64,000 nt of DNA from JAANXG01 sp963731035 (GTDB taxonomy: Bacteria; Pseudomonadota; Gammaproteobacteria; Arenicellales; JAANXG01). This document shows positions 50,702 through 58,875 of the stretch, one piece after another. How positions within the stretch are numbered: the stretch's first letter is position 1; every line of letters starts with the position of its first letter. The notes below the pieces were generated by a model. That model was not told the DNA's origin. It worked only from the letters and a program-made list of their open reading frames with translations, and made no database searches. The stretch is taken from NCBI GenBank assembly GCA_963731035.1, contig CAVSUY010000004.1, positions 24,457 through 88,456 of the forward strand, in the 5' to 3' direction. The translations under genes and the position numbers were made by a program.

Positions 50702-50820
50702 GAATAACCCACCTGCCCGGCAGGCGAAAGATGGCAACGGGTGCTTTTGGGACTGGGATCTTGGCGGAGGAATGGCGAGCTGACGAAGGGAGGGGAAAGC
50801 CGAATCCCCTGCCAGGCTCC
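50702..50820 (+). repeat. Structured ~110-nt element, copy A
   Basis: Aligns along its length with 60759-60868 on the same strand. Conserved blocks are gaataRcccacct, cccggcaggcgaaag, gggac, gcgagctgaYgaagggagg and ggaaagccga. A hairpin CGAAAG (50725-50730) / CTTTTG (50744-50749) pairs as CGAAAG/CTTTCG in copy B, with a G-C to G-U change and a different loop. It lies upstream of the porin-like gene. I do not recognise it as a known riboswitch; a non-coding RNA leader is an inference. Confidence 0.6.
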
Positions 50821-50951
50821 AGGCTTCCTATACTGGCCATTCTCATGTGCGCTACCGCACAGAGGGCATATATGGACATTCGGGATACTTCCATCGTTGG
50901 TTACGGCGCGGTTTTACAGGCCGTGGCGCCCCCTTCGAGCCAGGAGCACGC

Positions 50952-52199
50952 ATGACTGCACGGCCGTCCTACACACTGACCTGTATCGCCATGCTGGCCA
51001 TGGCACTGTCCGCGGCCAGCGCTCATGCCGCGGAGCCGGCGGCCCCGGTGTTGTCATTCAGCGGTTTCGGTACCGTGGGTCTGGTCCACTCCAGCGAAAA
51101 ACAGGCGGACTTCACCTCCAGCGTTTTTAAGCCCAACGGCGCCGGCTACACCCACACCTGGAGCGCCGGCGTCGACAGCCTGATCGGCGGGCAGGTCACG
51201 GCCGATTTCAGTTCACAGCTCTCGGCCGTTGTACAAGTCATATCGGAGCAGAATTACGACGACACCTACCGGCCCCACGTGGAGTGGGCGAATGTGAAGT
51301 ATCAGGTCACGCCGGGTTTCAGTGTGCGCGCCGGTCGCACGGTACTACCGACGTTCCTGGTCTCCGATACCCGTAAAGTAGCTTACACATTCCCATGGGT
51401 GCGTCCGCCACTGGAGGTCTATCGCCTGGCGCCGCTTACCACCAGCGACGGTCTTGACGCCAGCTACCGGATGCGCATCGGCGACGTCACGAATTTTCTG
51501 CAGGCCCACTACGGCAAAAGCGACAACCGCTTACGAAACGACAAAGGCGATATCAAAGCAAGGCAATCGTGGGGCCTGGCCTATACGGGCGAATATCACG
51601 CCACCACGCTGCACATCGGCTACGAATCAAGTCACCTGACACTGGATGGCTTGAACCCGATTTTCGATGCCTACAGGCAGTTTGGGCCGGACGGCATTGC
51701 CCTTGCAAATAAATACGATGTCGACAACGAAGCCATATCCGTCACCACACTGGGCGCACGCTATGATCCCGGCCAGTGGTTCGTGATGGGCGAAGCGACC
51801 CATTTAGTCACCCATTCCGTCGTTGGTGAGGGAACCGGCTGGTACCTGAGCGGCGGCTATCGGCTTGGGAAGTTCACGCCCTACCTCTCCTATGCCCGGG
51901 CGACGGCGGATAATCTCTCCGACCCCGGTTTGAACCTGTCCGCCGTCCCTCCTTCTCTGGTGGGCACTGCCGCCGGTCTCAATGGCGCCCTCAATACGCT
52001 CTTGAGCACGAAACCGGTTCAGAACACCTTGTCCATCGGCGCGCGCTGGGATGTCCTGCGCAACGCCGCCCTCAAACTGCAATATGATCACACCCGCATC
52101 GGCGCGGGCTCGTCCGGCGTATTGGCCAACGTCCAGCCGGGATTTCAAACGGGCGGCACGGTCAACGTGATCAGCGTGTCGGTCGATTTCGTGTTCTGA
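50952..52199 (+). CDS. Porin-like outer-membrane protein
   Basis: 415 residues from the ATG at 50952, behind a Shine-Dalgarno of aggag. A Sec signal peptide (about 1-25, ASAHA) is followed by SFSGFGTVGLVHSS and repeated amphipathic strands, ending in the outer-membrane-type VSVDFVF with C-terminal Phe. It resembles porins in size but substrate is unknown. The next gene begins nine bases later, suggesting an operon. Confidence 0.85.
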   Translation: MTARPSYTLTCIAMLAMALSAASAHAAEPAAPVLSFSGFGTVGLVHSSEKQADFTSSVFKPNGAGYTHTWSAGVDSLIGGQVTADFSSQLSAVVQVISEQNYDDTYRPHVEWANVKYQVTPGFSVRAGRTVLPTFLVSDTRKVAYTFPWVRPPLEVYRLAPLTTSDGLDASYRMRIGDVTNFLQAHYGKSDNRLRNDKGDIKARQSWGLAYTGEYHATTLHIGYESSHLTLDGLNPIFDAYRQFGPDGIALANKYDVDNEAISVTTLGARYDPGQWFVMGEATHLVTHSVVGEGTGWYLSGGYRLGKFTPYLSYARATADNLSDPGLNLSAVPPSLVGTAAGLNGALNTLLSTKPVQNTLSIGARWDVLRNAALKLQYDHTRIGAGSSGVLANVQPGFQTGGTVNVISVSVDFVF

Positions 52200-52207
52200 T
52201 CCTGCCC

Positions 52208-52639
52208 ATGCGAATGATGAACCGCATTGGATTGACGCTCATTGGCCTGGCACTGAGCCTGCCGGTCAACGGGGCGGTGGCCGGCATGGTTGCGGTCGTT
52301 TCGGCCAAGAACCCGGTGACCACCCTCAGCAAGCCCGACATCGTGGACATTTTTCTGGGCAAGGTGCATGAATTTCCCGATGGCCGGCCGGCAGTGGCCG
52401 TCGACCAGGTCGAAGGTTCGCGGAGACGTGACGAGTTCTACCGCGAGTTCTCCGGTTGGTCGGCTGCGCAGGTCAAGGCGTACTGGTCCAAGATCATTTT
52501 CACCGGCCGGGGCCAGCCGCCGCCGGAAGTTGCGGACGGCAGCCAGGTCAAGAAGTACATCGCCGAGCATCCCGACGCGATCGGCTATATCGACGATAGT
52601 CTGGCGGATGACAGCGTGAAAGTGGTGCGCACGAATTAG
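52208..52639 (+). CDS. Exported PstS-like substrate-binding domain protein
   Basis: 143 residues with a Sec signal (about 1-25). It is a single half of a phosphate-binding-protein-like fold: VAVVSAKNPVTTLSKPDIVDIFLGKV and IIFTGRGQPPPEVADGSQVKKYIAEHPDAIGYID. Full PstS proteins are about 330 residues; this short form is common beside porins. Binding substrate unknown. Nine bases after the porin stop. Confidence 0.87.
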   Translation: MRMMNRIGLTLIGLALSLPVNGAVAGMVAVVSAKNPVTTLSKPDIVDIFLGKVHEFPDGRPAVAVDQVEGSRRRDEFYREFSGWSAAQVKAYWSKIIFTGRGQPPPEVADGSQVKKYIAEHPDAIGYIDDSLADDSVKVVRTN

Positions 52640-52677
52640 CCGGCGCCTTTCCCTTCGACCGGAAACCCGGTTCCTTC

Positions 52678-55077
52678 TCAGTCGGTGCCTGGCGTGGCGC
52701 CCTCGCCCATCCCCGCCTGCGCCCGCAGCAGGTCCGCAATCTGCTCCGCCGGGACGGGTTTGCTGATATAGAAACCCTGGAACTCGGTGCAGGCGTTCCG
52801 GCGCAGGTATTCCGCCTGCTTTTCGGTCTCCACCCCTTGGGCCACCACGGTCAAGCTCAGCGTCCGGCCCATGGCGATAATGGCGTCGGCCAGATCCTTA
52901 TTTTCGGCGACCTCGGGGACGTCACGGATGTAGGTGCGGTCGATCTTGATGGTATCGAGGGGGAATTTCTTCAGTGTGGTCAGGGAGGAATAGCCGATGC
53001 CGAAGTCGTCAATGGCGATCCGTACGCCCATGTCCTTGAGTTCGGTCAATATCCGCAGGTTCCTTTCCACATCGCGCATCAGTAGTGTTTCGGAGATCTC
53101 CAGCTCCAGCAGATGCGCATCCATGCCCGTGTCCGCCAGGATTGCCGCCAAGTCCCGCAGCAGGTGTTGATCGTAGAACTGGCGCGCGGTCATATTGACG
53201 GACATGCTCAAATGGGGCAGCCCCTGCCGCTGCCAGGCCACGTTCTGCATACAGGCCGTCCTGAGCACCCACTTGCCGATGGGCACGATTAAGCCGGCGT
53301 CCTCGGCAACCGGGATGAATTGCATCGGTGCCAATGTACCCAGGTCGGGATGTTGCCAGCGCAGCAGCGCCTCCATGCCCGTGATCCGCCCGCTGAGGAT
53401 ATCCTGCTTGGTCTGATAGTGAAGCTCGAACTCGTGGTGTTCCAGTGCGTGCCGCAGCCCGGTCTCCAGGGTAAGCCGTTCGAGTGACTCCGCGTTCAGC
53501 TTCTCGGAATAGAATTGGTAGTTGTTCTTACCTTCTTCCTTCGCGTGGTACATGGCGGTATCGGCGTTCTTGATCAAAGTCTGTTCGTCCAGGCCGTCCT
53601 GCGGGTAGGCGCTGATGCCGATACTCGCCGTGACGCGGAATTCATCACCCTTGAGGAGGAAGGGATGTCCCACCGCAGTAAGGATTTTCTGGGCCACGGT
53701 CGCGGCGTATTTATCCTGGTCCAATTCCGGCAGCAGAATCACAAACTCGTCGCCGCCCACCCGGGCGACCGTGTCGCTGTCGCGCAGAGACGCCGTCACT
53801 CGATCTGCGAGTTCCTGTAGTACCTGGTCACCGGCCTCGTGTCCCAGGGTATCGTTGATATGCTTGAAATGATCGAGATCGAGAAACAGCACCGCCAGTT
53901 CCCGGTTGTAGCGATGCGCCTGATGTATGCTCTGACCGAGAAGGGCGCTGAACAGGCTGCGATTCGGCAGTTTCGTGAGGCTGTCGTGGTAGGCCAGGTA
54001 TTTGTCACGCTCGGCGTGGGCAAGCCGTTCCTCTACGATGCGAGCCCGGGTCAACGCCAGTTGCCGGCTCATGCGACCCAGCACGGTGAGGACTACGATC
54101 ACCAGCAGGCTGACGGCGGAGGCGCGCCACAGGTATGTGCGGCGGGCACGACGCACGCCGGCCAGTTGTTCGTCCACCGACAAGCCCACGACCACGGCCA
54201 GGGGAAATCCATAGAGCTGGCGCACAGTGATATAACGTCGCACACCGTCCCAGGGGCAGTCTAATACCCGGGACTTCTTTTCAGTCTCATCGTCCGATTG
54301 CACCTTTTTCGTCGCATCGTCCGATTGCATCCACAGGGCAGCGTCTTTCGCCTGGTCGCCGGCCGCCACGCTGTCGCCACTGCGCCTGATGCGAAATATG
54401 CCGTCGGCGCCGACGAGCCCGAGCATGCCGTGCGTGCCCAATTGGGACGTTTCATAGCTGCTGACGAAATAGGATGCATCGACCGAGAGCATCACGATGC
54501 CGGCAAAGCCACCATCGGGCGTATCGAGGCGGCGGCTGAAGTCCAGAAGCCACGGGCCGGACGCCGGCTCGTGGTGTGGGAGACTGATAGCGAGAACATC
54601 GGCTTCGCGTTGGCTCTGAAATAAATCCCGGTCGGCGACATTGGTCATCGCCGATGGATGGGTGCTGGCGACGACGGTTCCCTTGCTGTTTGTAATGTTG
54701 ATCTCGAACAACAACGGGGGCGGCAATAGATCCCTTTCTCTCAGCTTCGACAGCGCCGCCCGCGAGCCCCAGACGTTATAACCATGTTTGACGATCTTCA
54801 GTGTCTGATCGATTTCGCGCAGCGCCCGCACCACCTGGGCTTCATAGGTTTCCGCCAGCTGGGCGCTGGATGCCTCTGCGGTGCGCTCGGCCACAGCGCG
54901 TTCGCCCTTGATGAGACTCAAGGTGACCCCCCAGATCGCGGCCAGCGCAAGTACGGCAATGGCCGGATACAGGATGTGCGGCTCCGTCGCGTGTGCCATG
55001 CCGCGCCGCGGCACGGTGGGCGGAAGCGCAGGGCCTTCCGCGGAGGGGCGATCGGTGAGCGGGTCGTCCTGATTCAT
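52678..55077 (-). CDS. Membrane GGDEF-EAL protein with periplasmic sensor
   Basis: 799 residues from the ATG at 55077. Order: cytoplasmic tail, membrane helix (about 30-55), periplasmic Cache-type sensor (about 60-310) with YETSQLGTHGMLGLVGADG, second helix near 310-335, GGDEF and EAL. GGDEF is intact (ARVGGDEFVIL, near 440) with RDSD as inhibitory I-site. EAL motif GMEALLRWQHP (near 568) and the DDFGIGYSSLTTLKKF loop are intact. Both synthesis and hydrolysis of cyclic-di-GMP are therefore possible. It lies downstream of the HD-GYP part on the same strand with a 262-bp gap that holds a hairpin. Confidence 0.95.
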   Translation of the reverse strand: MNQDDPLTDRPSAEGPALPPTVPRRGMAHATEPHILYPAIAVLALAAIWGVTLSLIKGERAVAERTAEASSAQLAETYEAQVVRALREIDQTLKIVKHGYNVWGSRAALSKLRERDLLPPPLLFEINITNSKGTVVASTHPSAMTNVADRDLFQSQREADVLAISLPHHEPASGPWLLDFSRRLDTPDGGFAGIVMLSVDASYFVSSYETSQLGTHGMLGLVGADGIFRIRRSGDSVAAGDQAKDAALWMQSDDATKKVQSDDETEKKSRVLDCPWDGVRRYITVRQLYGFPLAVVVGLSVDEQLAGVRRARRTYLWRASAVSLLVIVVLTVLGRMSRQLALTRARIVEERLAHAERDKYLAYHDSLTKLPNRSLFSALLGQSIHQAHRYNRELAVLFLDLDHFKHINDTLGHEAGDQVLQELADRVTASLRDSDTVARVGGDEFVILLPELDQDKYAATVAQKILTAVGHPFLLKGDEFRVTASIGISAYPQDGLDEQTLIKNADTAMYHAKEEGKNNYQFYSEKLNAESLERLTLETGLRHALEHHEFELHYQTKQDILSGRITGMEALLRWQHPDLGTLAPMQFIPVAEDAGLIVPIGKWVLRTACMQNVAWQRQGLPHLSMSVNMTARQFYDQHLLRDLAAILADTGMDAHLLELEISETLLMRDVERNLRILTELKDMGVRIAIDDFGIGYSSLTTLKKFPLDTIKIDRTYIRDVPEVAENKDLADAIIAMGRTLSLTVVAQGVETEKQAEYLRRNACTEFQGFYISKPVPAEQIADLLRAQAGMGEGATPGTD

Positions 55078-55226
55078 GATTTTCAATGTGCCTTGTCGTA
55101 CGGCATAGCAGGTTATATTGATGAGCCGAGGGATAGGGTGACGGGCTTTTATTGCTTATTCATCTGATCCAATCGATTCAATTCAGACCTCCTGTTATAT
55201 TGGTAGCGTAAGTCAGTTCGTTCGCT

Positions 55227-55255
55227 GGGACAGTACGATCTGCCGTACTTGTCCC
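55227..55255. repeat. Hairpin between HD-GYP and GGDEF-EAL genes
   Basis: gggacagtacg (55227-55237) pairs with cgtacttgtccc (55244-55255), giving an 11-bp stem with one bulge. It lies 150 bp before the GGDEF-EAL start on that strand and could be a transcriptional or operator site; no T tract follows. Confidence 0.5.
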
Positions 55256-55339
55256 GACGTTCCACTCGATCTTCCCGATATGTTGCTCCTTGATTTATGA
55301 CCCGCCTCTGTTTGTGGTTACCGCGGACACAAACCAGGA

Positions 55340-57115
55340 TCAAGCCGGCAGTGTATAACCCTCTTCACGGAAAAGCTCGAGGCAAGCGGCAACTGCCTCC
55401 GGGTCGTATAGTTCCCCCCGGCGACACTCGATTTCCTTCAATGCTGACTCAATACCCAGCCCCGGACGATAGGGGCGGTGAGAGGACATCGCCTCTACCA
55501 CGTCGGCTACGGCAATAATTTTCGCCTCGAGCAGGATATCATTGCCCTTGAGACCTTGCGGGTAGCCCGAGCCATCCAGCCTTTCGTGATGCTGCCGAAT
55601 GATCTCCGCAATCGGCCAGGGAAACTTCACATCCTTCAATATGTCGTACCCGGCCTGCGGATGGGTCTTGACCAGCATGTACTCTATTTCGTTGAGCTTG
55701 CCCGGCTTGACGAGGATTTCTGCCGGAATATGGATTTTTCCGAAGTCGTGAATAATGGCGGCGAGATGGATGCCGTCGATCTGATCTTCCGTCAACCCCA
55801 TCTTTCGCGCGATGGCAGTTGCCAGATCGCCGACGCGGCGTTGATGACCGGCGGTATAGGGATCGCGCGCCGCCACGGTATCCGCGATGGTCTGGATGGA
55901 TTGTTCCAGGCTCTCCCGCAGGCGTAATGCATCCTGCTCGTGTTCGACGCGGTTGCGCAGTGCGCCGATGCCATAGGTCAGACTGCCGGCCAGCTCCTCC
56001 AGCAATCGAACCTCTTTGCTGTCGAATGCAGCAGACTCGATGGAATAAATAGCCAAACCGCCGAAGGCTTTGCCTATATGCATGAGAGGAAGCGCAACGT
56101 TTGAGACGTAGCCACTTGTCAGCGCGGCCTTTTTCCAGGGGGCAAACCCCGGCTCACTGGAAATATCATGGCAAACCTGTGTGACACCGCTGCGAATAGC
56201 CTTTGCGAGCGGTAGTTGTCCCTGTTCGGTATCAGCCCAACTGATATCTTCCGGCAGGGAATAGTTATCATCCGGACTGGACCATGCCTTGGTCGTAATG
56301 CTCTTCTCCGGATTGTCGTCGGCATAGCTGACCATAGCCAGACGGTAGTTGTTATTTCGCACGATGACGTTCGCAACCTCCTTCAGCAGCTCATCCTCGC
56401 CCGCGGCCCGCACCAGCGCCAGGTTCACGTCCGACAATGTCCCGAGCGCGCGGTTGGCCCGTTTCAGTGCATCATCGGCCAGCTTTTGATCGGTGATATC
56501 CTCATAGAGGCCCAGCACACCAATTATCTGACTATAAGTGCGCAAAGGCACCTTGGACGTGCGCAACCACTTCGTGCCTCCGTCAGGCGTAGTCTGTCGT
56601 TCCTCGTAGCCGATTCTTGATATGCCGGAGTCGACCACCGCCTGGTCATCGGCACGGTAGACTTCTGCCTGCTCCGTCCAGCCCATCTGGAAATCATCCT
56701 TGCCGATCAACTCCTCCGGGCGGGATATTCCCGCATCATGCGCAAAGGCACTGTTACAGCCGAGATAACGCAAATTCACATCCTTCCAGAACACCCGAAT
56801 AGGCGCGTTCTCCACGACGGCGAGAAGCAGGTCTTTAGATGCCCGGAGCGCTTGTTCCGCCTGCTTGCGCTCCGTGATGTCGCGGACTATCGCGATGATG
56901 TAGTCGCCCTCATCTCGGGATACATACCGTACACTGGCCTCTACCGGAAAGGTGCTGCCATCCTTTCGCCTATGCTCCCCTTCCTGAACCCAAGAGCCGG
57001 CCTTTTGCAGCTCCTTCACAGACGCGTCCCATGCCGACTCACTCGGCGCCACGGTGTCCACATCAAAGACGTGCAGACGAAGGACTTCGTCGCGGCTGTA
57101 TCCCAAGGGGTACAT
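55340..57115 (-). CDS. C-terminal half of split sensor: PAS-PAS-GAF-HD-GYP
   Basis: 591 residues from an ATG at 57115. The first 85 residues are the end of a PAS domain (LGYSRDEVLRLHVFDVD...FPVEASVRYVSRDEGDYIIAIVRDITERK) whose start is in the preceding ORF, then a full PAS (about 90-215), a GAF-like segment (225-385) and an HD-GYP domain (about 405-591) with HDFGKIHIP and HHERLDGSGYP. It should degrade cyclic-di-GMP. The ATG lies two bases after the TAG of the upstream ORF, with AGGTAGG in front as a possible ribosome-binding site, so separate translation by reinitiation is possible. Confidence 0.9.
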   Translation of the reverse strand: MYPLGYSRDEVLRLHVFDVDTVAPSESAWDASVKELQKAGSWVQEGEHRRKDGSTFPVEASVRYVSRDEGDYIIAIVRDITERKQAEQALRASKDLLLAVVENAPIRVFWKDVNLRYLGCNSAFAHDAGISRPEELIGKDDFQMGWTEQAEVYRADDQAVVDSGISRIGYEERQTTPDGGTKWLRTSKVPLRTYSQIIGVLGLYEDITDQKLADDALKRANRALGTLSDVNLALVRAAGEDELLKEVANVIVRNNNYRLAMVSYADDNPEKSITTKAWSSPDDNYSLPEDISWADTEQGQLPLAKAIRSGVTQVCHDISSEPGFAPWKKAALTSGYVSNVALPLMHIGKAFGGLAIYSIESAAFDSKEVRLLEELAGSLTYGIGALRNRVEHEQDALRLRESLEQSIQTIADTVAARDPYTAGHQRRVGDLATAIARKMGLTEDQIDGIHLAAIIHDFGKIHIPAEILVKPGKLNEIEYMLVKTHPQAGYDILKDVKFPWPIAEIIRQHHERLDGSGYPQGLKGNDILLEAKIIAVADVVEAMSSHRPYRPGLGIESALKEIECRRGELYDPEAVAACLELFREEGYTLPA

Positions 57116-57117
57116 GC

Positions 57118-58497
57118 CTACCTGTTGACATCCACGAAGCGGGCAGAACCAGGCTCGATCAGGAACACCGCATCGTTGGATGCATCCACCAGGTCGCGAA
57201 ATCGAATCAATTGTGACAAGGTATGCTCGAGCCGGAGGAAATCTCCTAGAGTCCGACCAATCGAATTGATCAGATTCCTCTCCTCTCGCAAGAATGGCCC
57301 CTCATCGCTGGCCGGCCGCTCCTCCGTGTAGAAGACCTCCAGGCTGCCACTCTCTCCACCGTCCTCATCAATGTCACAGGCAAGCCGCCATGCTGTCTCC
57401 TTGAAATCGGCGCTGCTGTATTGAATGCCCGCCAGTGTAATGCGGGCGCATGTCACCTCGGGGTACTGAAAGCCGGACGGAATCTTTCCCACAGCGCGCT
57501 GCAGGCGCTGCTCAATGGATAATTCGCTGTCCGAGACTATGGTGGAGATGGCATGCAAGCAACTGACTTCCTTGTGGCGCTCGCCAAGCAGATAGGTTGC
57601 CCGGTTCCGCTCTTCTTCCATCCACTTGTGTTCCGTGATGTCCCGCGAGTTGATCGATGCGCCGATAACGCGCCCGATGGCATTAAAAATAGGCGACGAT
57701 TTAACTGACACATCGACGCGCGTACCGTCATTGCGCCGCCGAACGGTGTCCGCGTAAATTGTGCGCTTACTTTGCCGGATGGCCTGAAATTCCCGGTTCA
57801 CCTCATCAAAGAGGTCGGGTGGAACGATCACATCCTGGATAGCCCGCCCGATCACCTCGTCGGCGGTATAGCCGTATAGTTCCTCGGCTGCGCCGTTCCA
57901 GGTTTTTATCAATCCGTCGAGCGTGGTCGAAACGATGGCATCGTCGGAGGATTCGACGATCAGTGCCAGCTGTGTCAGGGCATCCGCGGCGGCGTGCACC
58001 TCGCTCAGGTCGGTCACCACGACGGAGACCGCTTTGCCATCGCTCTCCGGCAGGGGGCACATGGAGAGCTGGACCGGTATCCGCATGCCGTCGCTTGCCA
58101 ACAGCGTCAGCTCTCCACGCATGGGCTTTTTCAGTCCCTGGGAGATCATCTTGCCGAGCTTTTTCCTGTCCGGTTCGGCGAACATGCCATGGAGCGGCAA
58201 GCCGACAATCTGCTCACGGGGCATTCGGACCAGTTCGGCGAAGTGGGCATTGCAGTAGAGTATGGAGCTGTCTCCTGACAGGGAAACCGCCCCCTCGCCC
58301 ATGGCCTCGACCATGACACGGTAAGGCTCCAGCGCGCCCTGCAGGGGAAGAACCTGCTCACCCTCCGGTTTCGACAGAACCAGCGCATCGACCTCGCCAC
58401 TACGGATGGCGTGCAGCACCGTTTCCAGTCCCTCGATCCGGCTACGGAGCTGCCGATTCTCCTCGCCAAGCACGTCTTTGGGCCTTCTTTCAGCCAT
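57118..58497 (-). CDS. N-terminal half of split sensor: PAS-PAS-GAF
   Basis: 459 residues from the ATG at 58497 (a GTG lies two codons earlier). Order: coiled-coil start, PAS (about 55-165), PAS with PAC (about 175-300, ending INSRDITEH), GAF-like segment (about 305-420) and the opening of a third PAS (LVDASNDAVFLIEPGSARFVDVNR) that stops at TAG 57118. The remainder of that PAS continues in another frame at 57115. If the TAG were CAG the text would read VNRQAC, the standard PAS continuation, after which one further base is missing. The ORFs therefore look like one gene broken by a nonsense change and a frameshift. Directly downstream of kaiB on the same strand. Confidence 0.88.
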   Translation of the reverse strand: MAERRPKDVLGEENRQLRSRIEGLETVLHAIRSGEVDALVLSKPEGEQVLPLQGALEPYRVMVEAMGEGAVSLSGDSSILYCNAHFAELVRMPREQIVGLPLHGMFAEPDRKKLGKMISQGLKKPMRGELTLLASDGMRIPVQLSMCPLPESDGKAVSVVVTDLSEVHAAADALTQLALIVESSDDAIVSTTLDGLIKTWNGAAEELYGYTADEVIGRAIQDVIVPPDLFDEVNREFQAIRQSKRTIYADTVRRRNDGTRVDVSVKSSPIFNAIGRVIGASINSRDITEHKWMEEERNRATYLLGERHKEVSCLHAISTIVSDSELSIEQRLQRAVGKIPSGFQYPEVTCARITLAGIQYSSADFKETAWRLACDIDEDGGESGSLEVFYTEERPASDEGPFLREERNLINSIGRTLGDFLRLEHTLSQLIRFRDLVDASNDAVFLIEPGSARFVDVNR

Positions 58498-58536
58498 GGA
58501 CACTCCTGACCGACATGGGGCAAGTTCCCGGCCGCA

Positions 58537-58875
58537 TCAGCGTCCCGACCGCAACTGCAGGCCGACCAGAACCTTTTCGGTATCGGAAAGATCGCCGATG
58601 ATCTTGCGCATCGGCTCGGGCAGCTTGCGCACCAGCGTCGGCAGCGCAAAGATTTCGTCATCGCGGGAGAGTTGGGGTTGCTCCAACAGGTCGATCACCT
58701 CGATCCGGTAGCGCCCCGCGAGATGCTCCTCGCAAAACCGTTTGAGATTGTCCAGGGCCGTGATGGAGCGGGGGGTCTGCCCGGCCACGTAGAGTCGCAA
58801 CTCCCATTCGGCGGACTGGCTACCCTGGACTCGGCCCTTGCGCCCGGGTGCAACAGGTTTGTCGCTTGACCTCAT
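58537..58875 (-). CDS. kaiB: KaiB-like clock protein
   Basis: 112 residues. LRLYVAGQTPRSITALDNLKR and CEEHLAGRYRIEVIDLLEQP, then FALPTLVRKLPEPMRKIIGDL, are the conserved KaiB (thioredoxin-like, fold-switching) blocks; cyanobacterial KaiB is about 102 residues. The N-terminal 25 residues are an extra basic tail. In cyanobacteria KaiB binds KaiC and sequesters clock outputs. Its ATG overlaps the kaiC TGA by four bases (ATGA, 58872-58875). Confidence 0.95.
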   Translation of the reverse strand: MRSSDKPVAPGRKGRVQGSQSAEWELRLYVAGQTPRSITALDNLKRFCEEHLAGRYRIEVIDLLEQPQLSRDDEIFALPTLVRKLPEPMRKIIGDLSDTEKVLVGLQLRSGR

